27,644 nucleotides of DNA from Schoenoplectus triqueter (lineage: Eukaryota > Streptophyta > Magnoliopsida > Poales > Cyperaceae). The translations under genes and the position numbers were made by a program. The stretch spans positions 1-27,644 of the forward strand of contig CAXKVV010001889.1 of the NCBI GenBank assembly GCA_964058805.1, written 5' to 3'. This document shows positions 10,385-24,769 of the stretch, piece by piece; the stretch's first letter is position 1, and each line of letters opens with the position of its first letter. The notes under the pieces were generated by a model. That model was not told where the DNA came from. It saw only the letters and a list, made by a program, of their open reading frames with translations, and searched no databases.

Positions 10385-10474
10385 TCAGGATTCAGGAGGC
10401 AGTTGCTCCTCATCTGAGATACCGGTGCTGTGATTGTCAGCAAATCTTATACATGTTACATTTTGTTTGATTGC
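10385..10474 (-). pseudogene. Unidentified C-terminal exon-like fragment
   Basis: Read on the - strand, the stretch is open and gives AIKQNVTCIRFADNHSTG followed by ISDEEQLPPES and a TGA stop. The acidic, proline-containing tail looks like a genuine protein C-terminus. An AG lies just upstream (agcatag). I do not recognise the protein and could not find an upstream exon, so this may be the last exon of a decayed gene or an insertion fragment. Confidence 0.3.
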
Positions 10475-11555
10475 AAACTATGCTCAATCATTATTCATCA
10501 AGTAGTTGACTTTCGGTACATATTTGATATAAATAACCCATTGATCAATTTCTCCAATAGATAAAAATAATTGTAACCATATTTTGACGGCATACTTGAA
10601 AAATGTGAATGTCAGACAACCCTAACTATTCACTAGTGAAACAAAATTCTTATTTACGGCTAGGTTGATTTTGTTTTTCCTTTTAATTCTTTCTTTCCAT
10701 TTTGAAAGCCCATGGGCCGTAGCCATGACATGCGATAGTAAAATATAGATTTTAATACAGAACAGATTGATGTCTTCTTGCTTCTTCTTGCAATGGGTTG
10801 ACTTCGCAATACAAAATCCTTGACTCTTTTTTGTCCCAGGGTGAATGGGTGATGGACAACCTTAGAAAACTACCTAAATACTGATTTAGCAAATTGAATC
10901 TACAGTATGAAATTTCCAAAGAAGCAGAATTATCCTTCAAGGATGCCATAATAGCCAACTGTTTATTGCTGATCGCTCTGGTTTTATTTTGTACAGTTAT
11001 TTACTTGAGAGAGGTGGAGACTGGAGAACTCAACTGCATCAAGTGCTAGTTGTTAATAAAGAACAGTCCTGTTTGCTTATTAAGTGTATTTGTCAAATCA
11101 AAAGCTGTCCTTGAGACTGTTTATTAACATACTGTCGTACAAGAACAGGTAGGAATCATTGACTCGTCAGAAAAATCCAGACCCAGTTGGCAGGAAACCG
11201 TAGAAAAGAAGTCCATTGATTATTATTTATTATTTTCTTTCTAACCTAGAGAGAAACAATGGGGGTCATGTGCATTCAAAGTGCAACTATTGCAACTTGA
11301 ACAAAACAATTTTGTTAATAGATAAATGAATGATGTTTCTTGATTTCAGGAGGCTCAAACTTTCCAAATGATTAAAAATATAAGCCCAGGAAAAGTTAAT
11401 TTTCATAAAGTTAAGAGAACGTGAAAGAATTTGGAGGGGGAGAGAGCATTGTTTTCTAGATATTTCATCCGTTATCAACCGTTAATGATGTCGTTTCACA
11501 CATTTTTTTTTACAATAATCAAAGGGAGCTGATACGTGATACATAAGTGATACAC
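10475..11555. other. Intergenic, no gene supported
   Basis: About 1.1 kb of AT-rich sequence. Open frames at 10752-10958 (-) and 11287-11478 (-) have no recognisable motifs or splice support. Confidence 0.45.
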
Positions 11556-11795
11556 AAGTTGATATTAAAATTGATGTCATTAATTTAAATATTAAGTTCA
11601 CTTAATTAAATATTACAATAATTAACTTAAAAATAAATACAGTAAAATTAACTTGAATATTAATTTCATGAGTTTGAATACCAGCTAGATTAATTTAAAT
11701 AACAAAATTCACTAAAACTTAATATGAATATCAAGCTCATTAACCTGAATACTAACTCACTAATTTGAATAAAAAGTTGGTTAACTTGAATAACA
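11556..11795. repeat. Degenerate short tandem repeat
   Basis: Loose repetition of a unit close to taacttgaatattaagttca (for example near 11579, 11651, 11690, 11741 and 11779). Spacing is irregular at roughly 20-30 bp and copies are strongly diverged. It has no coding content. Confidence 0.45.
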
Positions 11796-12384
11796 TGGAA
11801 AGAGATAGCAAGGGGGATGAAATGGAGATCGAGAGGAATGATAGATAAAAATCAAGAAAAAGACAAAAATCAAGAGAGAGGAGGCGCCACATAGAGCAAG
11901 ATCGAGAGAGTTGGAGACAAAAATTCTTAGAGAGTGCACAATTATTTAAATCATTTATCTTATGTGTAAGTAAATAAATTTTGATATTCAAGTTAATCGT
12001 GATCGCAAGATAAAGAGTTAAAGTATGATAATCTTAGTATATATTTTGATGTAGATCTCGATATCGTTCAAATATTTTCCATTATCAAATTAGTATTGTT
12101 TTTCATTATAAAATCAACTGTAATTTTAAAATATGAATGTGATTATTTTATGCGCAGTTTTTAAATTTTAGTATCTAACAATCGATATCGATAATTTGAA
12201 CTAGTATCAGCAATATAATGATGGACACGATGGAAGAAGTATCAGCAATTAAATTTTCATTCTTTTAGAATAACAATAAGGTCTAAATTATTTAATTTTA
12301 AATGCCTATGAAGTATTTTATTCAGATTTCCAATCTACAATTTAGTACTGAAAGTAACTTTTCATTATCAAAACAAAAAGTAAT
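11796..12384. other. Intergenic, no gene seen
   Basis: It contains a GA-rich stretch (about 11806-11935) and AT-rich DNA with two gatatcg-type motifs. The - strand open frame at 11752-11991 is Leu/Ser low-complexity sequence produced by the GA-rich stretch. Confidence 0.45.
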
Positions 12385-12393
12385 GATATCTTT
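12385..12393 (+). repeat. 9-bp target-site duplication, left
   Basis: GATATCTTT directly before the second foldback element, repeated exactly at 12783-12791. Confidence 0.9.
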
Positions 12394-12782
12394 CAGATTT
12401 TAGTAATAAGAAGTTTTATTAAATTAATATTATTAAAAATAAGAGTGAGAAACGTAAAATTTCAAATATATGAATGGCAGCGCGCCACTGCCAGTGGCGC
12501 GTTTCGTCCAAACCCCGCGTAAGTGACTGCGCATTTTGTATATATAAGAAGCAAACGCGCCACTGGTAGTGGCGCGTTTCGTAAAAATAAGGAAACGCGC
12601 CACTGGTAGTGGCGCGTTTGTTAAAAATAATGAAACACGCCACTGGCAGTGGCGCGTTTCAAATGCGCAGTGAACGCGCCACTGCCAGTGGCACGCTGCC
12701 ATTCGTATATTTAAAATTTTACACTTCTCACTCTTATTTTTAATAATATTAATTTACTAAAACTTATTATTACTAAAAACTG
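12394..12782. mobile_element. Foldback Mutator-like element with palindrome array, copy 2
   Basis: A 389-bp relative of the 7103-7599 element. Its terminal inverted repeats (12394-12480 and 12696-12782) are also 87 bp each. They carry the same ataagagtgaga and gaatggcag landmarks but are more diverged from each other than those of copy 1. The 215-bp GC-rich core has palindrome units at 12553-12579, 12593-12619 and 12633-12659, spaced exactly 40 bp apart, with shorter units at 12481-12504 and about 12671-12695. Spacers are variants of taaaaataa. The TATATATA-containing segment of copy 1 is present once, in the opposite orientation. Perfect 9-bp duplications (GATATCTTT) flank the element. It encodes no transposase. 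Confidence 0.85.
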
Positions 12783-12791
12783 GATATCTTT
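12783..12791 (+). repeat. 9-bp target-site duplication, right
   Basis: GATATCTTT, identical to 12385-12393, marks the right boundary. Confidence 0.9.
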
Positions 12792-13869
12792 TTGCGGATT
12801 AAAACACACTCTCTCTCCTTACTCCCTAGTACTATGAATGCATTCTATACGATTTTAATTCGGATAAATTATACATATATGATAGATAAAATACGGAGCA
12901 TGTATGGAATTTGTGTTGGTATTACGATCACTAGTTGGATATAATTGATTAAAGACGTGTTGTAAATACATTTAGCATTATTTTATGCATAATATCTGTT
13001 AGGCTAATTTTTTTGGAGGTCACTAACTTTGATATGAAGTCCAACTCTAATAACTGAACTCCGAATTATTTATTTTTAGTCATTAAATTTTATACGTTTT
13101 TAAATTTAACCACTTTATTTTTTTTTAATTTAAAATTCTAATGGAAAGCGGACACACCACCCTCTGAGACTCATAAGAAACTGAACTACGAAGTACCAAC
13201 AATTTTTTTTATTGTCAATTAAAACAAATATACGAAAAACGCATGGTTTACGAATCATACAAAATCCATTGCGGTTATTTAATGCCAACAATTTACGAAG
13301 AAAGAAGACAATATATTGAAAGCAAAGAATATCTATAATTCTATTTAAGAAGACAAGATATGACCTTTTATTTTTATATTATATTTGTTATATTTTCGTA
13401 ATCCTGATGAGAAGGAATTTTTTCCCTCCCACAATACATATTTCCATGAGAGCGATAGTGCACTTGTTAATTTTGACAATGAATATTTAAATAAGTTTAA
13501 AGAAGTTTTTGAAAATAGAATAAAATATAAATATATCATTGAACTTATATAATTATGTACCATTTAATATTTCATTAAAAAAATCAAAAATGCAAATTTA
13601 CAACGGCCCAAAATTGAATGACTTTAAATAAAATTGTTACACTAAATATCTTATTTGATTTGTCAATTTGCAAAATAATCTTGAATTTTATAATTTATCT
13701 TATTTGAGTTTTGTGTAGGGATTAAAATATAAATGAATTAGTGCACAAGAACCAAAACTAATGATGGGATACATAAGCTTCATAAAGACTGCATTAGCTT
13801 TAGGTTTAGTTAGACTTAAACTAGGTTGAATTGGTCAGGATAAATTGAGCTTAAATAACAAATAAAAGT
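12792..13869. other. Intergenic, decayed repeats
   Basis: AT-rich DNA. The stretch about 13015-13115 has repeat-like gtcactaactttgatatgaa and gtcattaaattttatacg motifs seen in decayed plant elements. No gene is supported; the open frame 13345-13563 (-) is Phe/Ser/Lys-rich and unmatched. Confidence 0.4.
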
Positions 13870-14690
13870 TTTTCTGCCCAGTGAATCGTTATAACGATTC
13901 AGTAATCGTTATAACAGTTCATCTCGATACTCAAAAATATTCTAAGGCGGAAAATTCTTAAAGAAACCAAAGTGTATCGTTATGTAACGATTCAGTAATC
14001 GTTGCAACGGTTTATGAAACGTATAACGATTTAGTGAATCGTTATAATGTTTCTGCTCAATTGATCCAATGACTATTCTTTATAAATCGTTATAACGATT
14101 CCCAAACTGTTATAACGGTTCAGGCCGAAAATAGTTTCTTCAGTTGTTTTAGAAGATCTATTTTAAAAGGATCACCTCTCTCACTAATTAAAAATAAGAT
14201 CAATCTAGCAAAATCATTACTCCAGAAAACTTACTAGTCATATACAAAGTGAGAGAGATAATTCAAGATATTGAAATACTCAATTAGCCGAATTCTTGTT
14301 TAAGCTCAATCTAGCTTCTCTCTGTTCTCCTAACTTGATCCTTCGTGTTCTTCTTATAATCATTTTTCTTGAGTTGTAGTGCTCACCTTTTTTAGTGTGT
14401 TGTCACTCACTTCTTGTTTTTGAGTGTGTTGTCACTCTAGTTACCGATAGGTTTGGCAGTCCATTTTTGTGTAAGGGATCAAGTTCTAAAAGTGTAAAAC
14501 TGATTTTTAGTGTATCGACTCAATCTCAATTGTTGGAGGTTGAGAGTCCCGGAGACGTAGACATTTTTAAGCCGAACTCCGTTACATATTGTGTTCTTAT
14601 TTGATCTTTTCTTTTATTTTCTCATATTTCTTTGATTACTAAATTCTTATAAGAATTGAATCGAATTAAATTGTATTCCGCTGCCATTAC
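13870..14690 (+). mobile_element. Copia-like LTR fragment (possible solo LTR)
   Basis: The 3' part has the signature of a Ty1/Copia LTR leader. This includes ggagacgtag (14551-14560), then a segment ending gccgaactccgttacatatt, then a T-rich stretch, then ttccgctgcc near 14676. The 5' part (13880-14120) is packed with palindromic GTTATAAC motifs. Neither a polyprotein nor a second LTR is visible, so this looks like a solo LTR or an end fragment. Boundaries and a 5-bp target duplication could not be fixed. The open frame at 14395-14604 lies in the LTR leader and is not a protein gene. Confidence 0.5.
13883..14120. repeat. Cluster of GTTATAAC palindromes
   Basis: An 18-bp perfect palindrome, gaatcgttataacgattc, lies at 13883-13900. 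A perfect 16-bp core of it recurs at 14085-14100, and a close variant (aactgttataacggtt) at 14105-14120. Degenerate copies lie at about 13904-13920, 13976-13993, 13997-14013 and 14020-14048. Each half-site (AACGG/AACTG/AACGAT) resembles the plant MYB core, so an enhancer-like role in LTR transcription is possible but inferred. Confidence 0.7.
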
Positions 14691-15189
14691 ACTTGAACAT
14701 TAAGCCTCATATTAATTTATAAATTTTTACCTTAGATTTTTTTACATTCTTGTATTATTTTGAACTTTTAATACCACCATCTTAGGGCTATCAAAAATAT
14801 ATAATAGTATTTAAATGACATGAAATTATCACACAATTAATTTAAAAGTCGAAAAATATGCACATAATTTTTTTATATTTTTAAAAATTTTATGATTTTT
14901 TTCAAACTTCTTCTAAAAATCCAATATAAATTATTGGTATTGTTAAATTAATCATTGACGGCGAATCTCATCCATTGTATGTACAATAGTCTGGCTTTGC
15001 TACATTCTTGCAATTCATAAATAATGTATTAACTTCGGCGGCAGGAAGCATATGATGCCGTGATCAATAAATACTCAAATCAAATATAGAACAAAAAAGC
15101 ACATTTCAAAATTTGGCAAGTTAGCGGACTAGTGACTAGAGTAGGAAAAGATTCGCCCGTACACTTCTTATTTTTAAGATTTTATCCAA
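14691..15189. other. Intergenic, no gene seen
   Basis: AT-rich sequence between the LTR-like piece and the GACCCG-rich element. I see no feature in it. Confidence 0.5.
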
Positions 15190-16050
15190 AAATGGTCCAT
15201 CCGATAGTGGGTTAAAAAAACCGGACGGGTCAGATCTGATTTGTATAACACGTGTGGTCTAATCCGTCAGATTCGTGATCCGTTAGAACCGACGAATTTA
15301 GCACGGGTGCGCAAATTTTTTTGAAAAAAACTCTTGCTAGACTTGACTCGTTTTGGACCTGTCCCGTCCAATCCGTGATCGACCCGCTCCGACCCGCGTC
15401 GGGAAATCCGACCCGTCCGGCCCGACCCACTTTACCCGGCCTACCCGCCCCCCTTTATCCGTGAAATACGACCCCTTTACCCGTTAAACCCAACCCATTA
15501 CCGGCTAAAATTAAAAAAAATCATAATTCAATTTTTTTCCTATAAATACCATCTCATTTCATCTCATATCCTCACACAAACAAAATCATTCTCTCTCTTC
15601 TCAATTCTCCAAACCAAACTCTCTCTCGTTAATTCGTTAATCGTTAGATATTAGCAATTCTCTAATTATATTATTATAGTAATCTAGTTATATTATCTAA
15701 AAAAAATCAAAAATATTTATATTAGTGTTATTTATTTATTATTGTCAATTAACATTCGTTATATTATCTCTCATTAATTTGTTTTAAAGTTTCAGGATTT
15801 CGGCAATCTTCCGATTCCGACAAAAAAAAGTTATTTATACTTTCGATTTCGACAATCTTCAGGTTTTGACGGGACGGGTCGGGATGGATCAACGGATTTT
15901 GACGGGACGGGTTAGGACGGGTCCATTTTGAAGGGTTTGGCCGTCCTAACTCTCCAAAATGGACCCGTCCTAACTCATCCTGTCAAAACCCATTGATCAA
16001 TCCCGTCAAAAACCCACCAACTCGCTATAACCCGCCCCGTCCCGTTTTTA
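15190..16050. mobile_element. hAT-like element remnant rich in GACCCG/CGGGTC
   Basis: Both ends are dense in short motifs of the GACCCG/CGGGTC kind (15215-15500 and 15865-16050), as in sub-terminal regions of hAT elements where transposase binds. The middle holds tataaatacc (from 15541) followed by a CT-rich leader-like stretch (15560-15630), resembling the promoter and leader of a transposase gene whose coding part is gone. The right part contains a large inverted repeat (about 15868-15936 against 15955-16010). Boundaries are not fixed. Confidence 0.45.
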
Positions 16051-16085
16051 TAATACTATCATCCGACTTCGAGATTCGGGAGATG

Positions 16086-16095
16086 TTTTCCTGCA
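16086..16095 (+). repeat. 10-bp target-site duplication, left
   Basis: ttttcctgca precedes the inverted-repeat element upstream of the MAP kinase gene and recurs exactly at 16292-16301. Confidence 0.75.
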
Positions 16096-16291
16096 GGAGA
16101 TGGGGGAGGTTCAAAGCACTTTAAACCAAAAAAATGATTCAAAACCCTTTAGAATCATTGATTTTGCATCGAGATTCATAATGATTAAACTTAGATTTTA
16201 TTAAAAAAACGAATCTCAATATAAAATCAACGATTCTAAAAAATTTTAAACTAATTTTTTAATTCAAAGTGTTTTGAACCTCCCTACTTCC
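16096..16291. mobile_element. Mutator-like MITE upstream of MPK6-type gene
   Basis: A 196-bp foldback sequence. The left arm starts ggagatgggggaggttcaaa; the reverse complement of the right end starts ggaagtagggaggttcaaaa. Inner parts also pair (ttagaatcattgatttt and gagattc against their complements). It is flanked by identical 10-bp duplications. The long imperfect inverted repeats, G-starting tips and 9-10-bp duplication fit a Mutator-type MITE. It ends 192 bp before the kinase start codon, so it sits in or next to the core promoter. Confidence 0.7.
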
Positions 16292-16323
16292 TTTTCCTGC
16301 ATCTCCACTTGCAGGAAAAGGAA
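16288..16323. promoter_or_regulatory. 14-bp-arm hairpin upstream of MPK6-type gene
   Basis: ttccttttcctgca (16288-16301) and its exact reverse complement (16310-16323) are separated by an 8-nt loop, tctccact. The inner ten pairs use the MITE target duplication, so most of the hairpin pre-dates the insertion. If transcribed it would be a stable stem in the leader; otherwise it could be a palindromic protein-binding site. Role inferred. Confidence 0.5.
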
Positions 16324-16483
16324 ATCCAGCGAACCCGTCCAGCTTCACCTCCTACAAACAGAAACAGGATTGCAGATTAAAAAAGGATAAAAGGGGGAGA
16401 TCAAAATAAAAGAAAACAAAAAACACAGCTACAATCCCTCTCCGCGATCCTCTCTCTAGGGTTCCGACCTCTCTTTTCTCTGT
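16324..16483 (+). promoter_or_regulatory. Proximal promoter / 5' leader of MPK6-type gene
   Basis: The stretch before the start codon moves from purine-rich (agattaaaaaaggataaaag) to CT-rich (about 16434-16482: ccctctccgcgatcctctct and following). It includes tctagggttcc at about 16455, a telo-box-like element (AACCCTAG on the other strand) common near plant transcription starts. No strong TATA box is seen. The exact start of transcription cannot be placed. Confidence 0.5.
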
Positions 16484-21399
<4,916 letters not shown>

Positions 21400-21800
21400 T
21401 AAGAAGGATAACCAAAATAAATTGCAGGTATTGAAGCATTTTCATTAGCCACTTACTGGGACTTTTCAGTAACCTTTCTTGTGTGGTGTACATAATTGCT
21501 TTTTTGCCTATTTAAAATTGGAGAATCATTTGATGTGATCGGTTAACTGTTGTGTTGATCCCGAAGGGATGGGGAGTGCGATGTGGGTGTCATTTTTCGA
21601 TGTTTCATCTTTCTTGGTGGATTTGTATGCATGATTATCATACTTACTAAGCTTATGTGAATTATCTCCATTTAACTAATTCCTAGCAGTATCCAAATCA
21701 ATCTGCCTATTTGCATGTAACTCTGGAAGACTTGTACGCATTCAGTTTGTTGTGAGATAATTGGAACGTAGTATGTTTTGACGTGTAATTTGCTTTATTA
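21400..21800 (+). other. Probable 3' untranslated region of MPK6-type gene
   Basis: It follows the TAA stop. An AATAAA-like signal is close to the stop (aaaataaattgc, about 21414), and T-rich sequence extends to about 21790. A sequence resembling an acceptor plus donor (gcaggtatt, 21425) leaves open splicing in the leader-out region. The cleavage site cannot be fixed by eye. Confidence 0.4.
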
Positions 21801-22180
21801 TTAGCGTCTACAACTATTATAACCGAATCAAGCGTAATTCATTAATATTTTTTTATATTTAACCAGGGTAATATTCATAATTGAATCATCAATACATCAT
21901 GCGGTAATTTTGGAAGAATTGGGAAGATCGTTGCAGAAGTAGAAACTTACTAGAATGTTGGTCATTTATTTCAACTATTTGAATTATGTATCTTTTCTTT
22001 GTCGCGTTGAATTTATATGACTACGAGGTTTTAGCATACATGGGACGATCACAACGAATTTTGAGCTTTTATATTATATATAATGTCTTTTATCATGCAA
22101 ATAATTACACAGGAATTCGCTCATTTTTTTAAAAAAAATAAGGCTTTCAGATTTGAACCTATATCACTCCGTATATGGAT
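21801..22180. other. Intergenic, no gene seen
   Basis: AT-rich sequence after the kinase gene with no recognisable feature. Confidence 0.5.
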
Positions 22181-22626
22181 GCAGGATTTTAGTTGGGGAG
22201 GAGGGGGGGGGGAAATATCGGATTGTAATAGCTTATCGGGTTTAAATCCATTAACTAATCGGGTACTAAATAAAAAAATAATAATTTAATATATATTCTT
22301 ACCTAATAAAAAATTTATTAGAATAATAACATTTTATATATTAAAAATAACAATAAAATAAAGCTCAAACTAATAGATAATGAAGTTGATGAAGAAAATT
22401 TTCGTCTATAAAATTTTATATTTTAATATCTTTGCATAATTATTTCATTATATATGATATTAAATATTTTTTTCTCAATAAAATTAATCAGACAATCCAG
22501 GGGGGGACAAAAAAATTTCCAGGGGGGGCAAACTACCGAAAATATTACTGAAAAGCACTGTTTTTCAAAATCCAGGGGGGTGGCCGCTGCCCCCCCCCCC
22601 TGGGGAATGGTGGATCCGCCCCTGAC
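22181..22626. mobile_element. Decayed transposon remnant with G/C homopolymers
   Basis: The stretch begins around gcaggattttagttgggg, followed by a G10 run (22203-22212). It ends with several cagggggg blocks, a C11 run (22590-22600) and tggtggatccgcccctga. The terminal GGGGCGGATCC-type sequence recurs at ends of decayed plant elements. The AT-rich middle is non-coding. Family and exact ends not determined. Confidence 0.4.
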
Positions 22627-23151
22627 TCCGTAGAGAGATGAGGTTTAATACCATCTGTACTAGATTTACGATCCATTCGTTCAAATTTTATCGGTAGTAT
22701 CATATAAAAGAAAAGAAACTGACGGTCCTGATGGATTTGAACCAACCCAAGGACTTGCTAATTGGAGCTGAAGGTACACGGATGAACCCACAATTTAATC
22801 AGTTGTAGTATTCAGATCAGATCAAATTTACCATGGAAATTAGATGGCAAGTAATCAATTTTACTGTATCAAAGTCCAAAATCCAAGCAAAATGGCAGTT
22901 CAAAACTAGTCCCTCAACCTCAAATCCTCAAAAAGATGTTTTTTTTTTTTCTGGTCTTTTGTTCGCTCATGGTCCTCTCAGTCAAGCTCTGACAGACAGA
23001 CAGACGTTAACTCGGTTGGCGTGACATGAGAAATATAAAAATAAAGAATACTGCACGTATGTTGACTGGATTTGTCAGAGCAATGTAACTCCTCACTATA
23101 CTGTTACTGTATTCTGTGTTATATCACTTTTCCTTTTATTATATTATCTTT
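22627..23151. other. Intergenic, no gene seen
   Basis: AT-rich, with a T10-class run near 22940. The open frame 22833-23024 shows no motifs. Confidence 0.45.
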
Positions 23152-23446
23152 TGAGGCGGCAGATCCAATTTGAGAAATTGTATCTGTTCGGATTTGAATC
23201 CGAATCTGAATTCAATTCGATCTATTTTTTTTTTAAAAAAAAACTGATTCAAATCAGACCTGACTCGACCCGATCCGAGATCAAATAACTTTCTATCCAA
23301 TCAAAATCTATCAAAAATCTAAAAAAACATAATATGTAAATTGACCCGCCCAACCCGATTTGACTCAATTTCTTCTAAAAAATCAAACTGACCCGATTTA
23401 TCCGATTCAAATTCGAACCCAAACCTAATCCAACCCGTCCGCCTCT
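23152..23446. mobile_element. hAT-like GACCCG-rich MITE, copy A
   Basis: Inverted ends tgaggcgg and ccgcctcta enclose dense tgacccg/gatccg motifs and a middle segment (ccaatcaaaatctatcaaa, then aaaaaacataa) shared with copy B at 24510-24761. No protein is encoded. Structure and sub-terminal repeats fit a non-autonomous hAT element. A clean target duplication was not found for this copy. Confidence 0.6.
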
Positions 23447-24501
23447 AAATCTCGATAGTTCACGGACCTCACCATAGCCCATAGGTTAGGTGTATGTATG
23501 GAGATAATTGCATAATTGCGTTTTATTCATTCAGTGGGATTCGATTTTCGATATGTTTTGATATTCGACGTGGTATTTCGGATGAGATAAAAAATGTAGC
23601 ACAATTTGTAAGAAATATTAAACCAAATTCTTCAAAGCTGCCTTTATATTTCCCTTTTTCTAATTTGGGTGTTTTCTTTTTTATATATCTCCAGACTCCA
23701 TTGCAGGAACGTCCTCACATATATAGAGAGGATGTAATTAATATTTTACTAATGTATTAGTAACACATAACGTTTGCCTTAAAATTAATTCATTGATTGG
23801 TTCTTGACTTAGTCAGAATGAAACCGAAGCCAGATTCTCTCCCTCTTAATTAGTTAACAGGCCCATGAATGATAGTGTACAATTTACACAAATCCAATAA
23901 ACATATAATATTAAAGTTTTAACCTTTTATACAAAATACTTCACAAAAATGTATAGTAGTATAGACTCACTCTTTAAATAAAATAATAAAGCGCATATGT
24001 ATTCAAGATTCTTCAAAATCATCCGATCTTATATATCATGATCAAGGCCTTTTGTATTTTATTGAATCAGGAATTGAATTGCATATGTAAGTCTTGAAAT
24101 AGAAAAAAAAATCTCATGAAAATAGAAAAGCAAAATTACAAGCAGAACTAGTACAGATTTAATACTATCTATATATTAAACACCTTCAATTGTGTAAATA
24201 CTTCTTCAACCAGAACTAGTACAGATTTAAACTCCTCTCTAAGTATGTGATTTGCACCGTTCCCTCCATATAAATAAAAATTAACTTCTCCGCTGATAAA
24301 AAAAAATACTAGGTTGAAATATTTGCTATCTGATGCGAGATTTTTCAATTAACCTGATCAGTACAAAAGAAGTTGCAATAAGCTATCTTACACATGTACG
24401 TATGTAACAAATCTCAATAAGCTATTAAGTTGCCATCTTCTTTTCTTTTGCAGTGAGAATTTTTCTTTGCAATATTATCCTTGTAAATATTTGCATACTT
24501 G
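23447..24501. other. Intergenic, no gene supported
   Basis: About 1 kb of AT-rich DNA. The open frame at 23494-23760 (+) has no recognised motif and no splice support. A short duplicated phrase (agaactagtacagatttaa) occurs near 24145 and 24212. Confidence 0.45.
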
Positions 24502-24509
24502 ATGACTTT
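24502..24509 (+). repeat. Imperfect 8-bp target duplication, left
   Basis: ATGACTTT precedes copy B; GTGACCTT follows it at 24762-24769 (6 of 8 match). Eight-bp duplications are typical of hAT elements, but the mismatch makes this tentative. Confidence 0.4.
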
Positions 24510-24761
24510 TAGAGGTGATAGAACCGGATCCGAATCCGACTCGATTTATTTTAAAAAAAAAAAAATTGATCCGACCCGATCCGAGATCAAATGACTTTCA
24601 ATTCAATCAAAATCTATCAAAGATTTGAAAAAACATAACATGTAAATTAATCTGACCCTGATCTGACCCGATCCGATCCGATTTCTTCCAGAAAATCAAA
24701 CTGACCCGACCCGCCTGACCCGAATCCGAACCCGATCCGACCCGTCCGATTGTCACCTCTA
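24510..24761. mobile_element. hAT-like GACCCG-rich MITE, copy B
   Basis: A 252-bp element with perfect inverted tips tagaggtga and tcacctcta, the same middle segment as copy A, and dense gatccgacccg motifs. It has an imperfect 8-bp flanking duplication. It is shorter than copy A and its ends are better preserved. Confidence 0.65.
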
Positions 24762-24769
24762 GTGACCTT

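Noticed and set aside
12419..12702. Two - strand open frames
   Set aside because: Same reason: products of the palindrome array and inverted ends of the second foldback element.
14395..14604. 69-codon open frame
   Set aside because: Lies in the leader part of a Copia-like LTR; no protein family resemblance.
15230..15430. - strand open frame with Gly/Arg-rich product
   Set aside because: Generated by repeated gacccg motifs of a hAT-like element.
22715..22790. tRNA T-arm-like sequence on the - strand (ggttggttcaaatcc)
   Set aside because: No matching acceptor stem, D-arm or anticodon arm could be paired upstream, so a tRNA gene is not supported.
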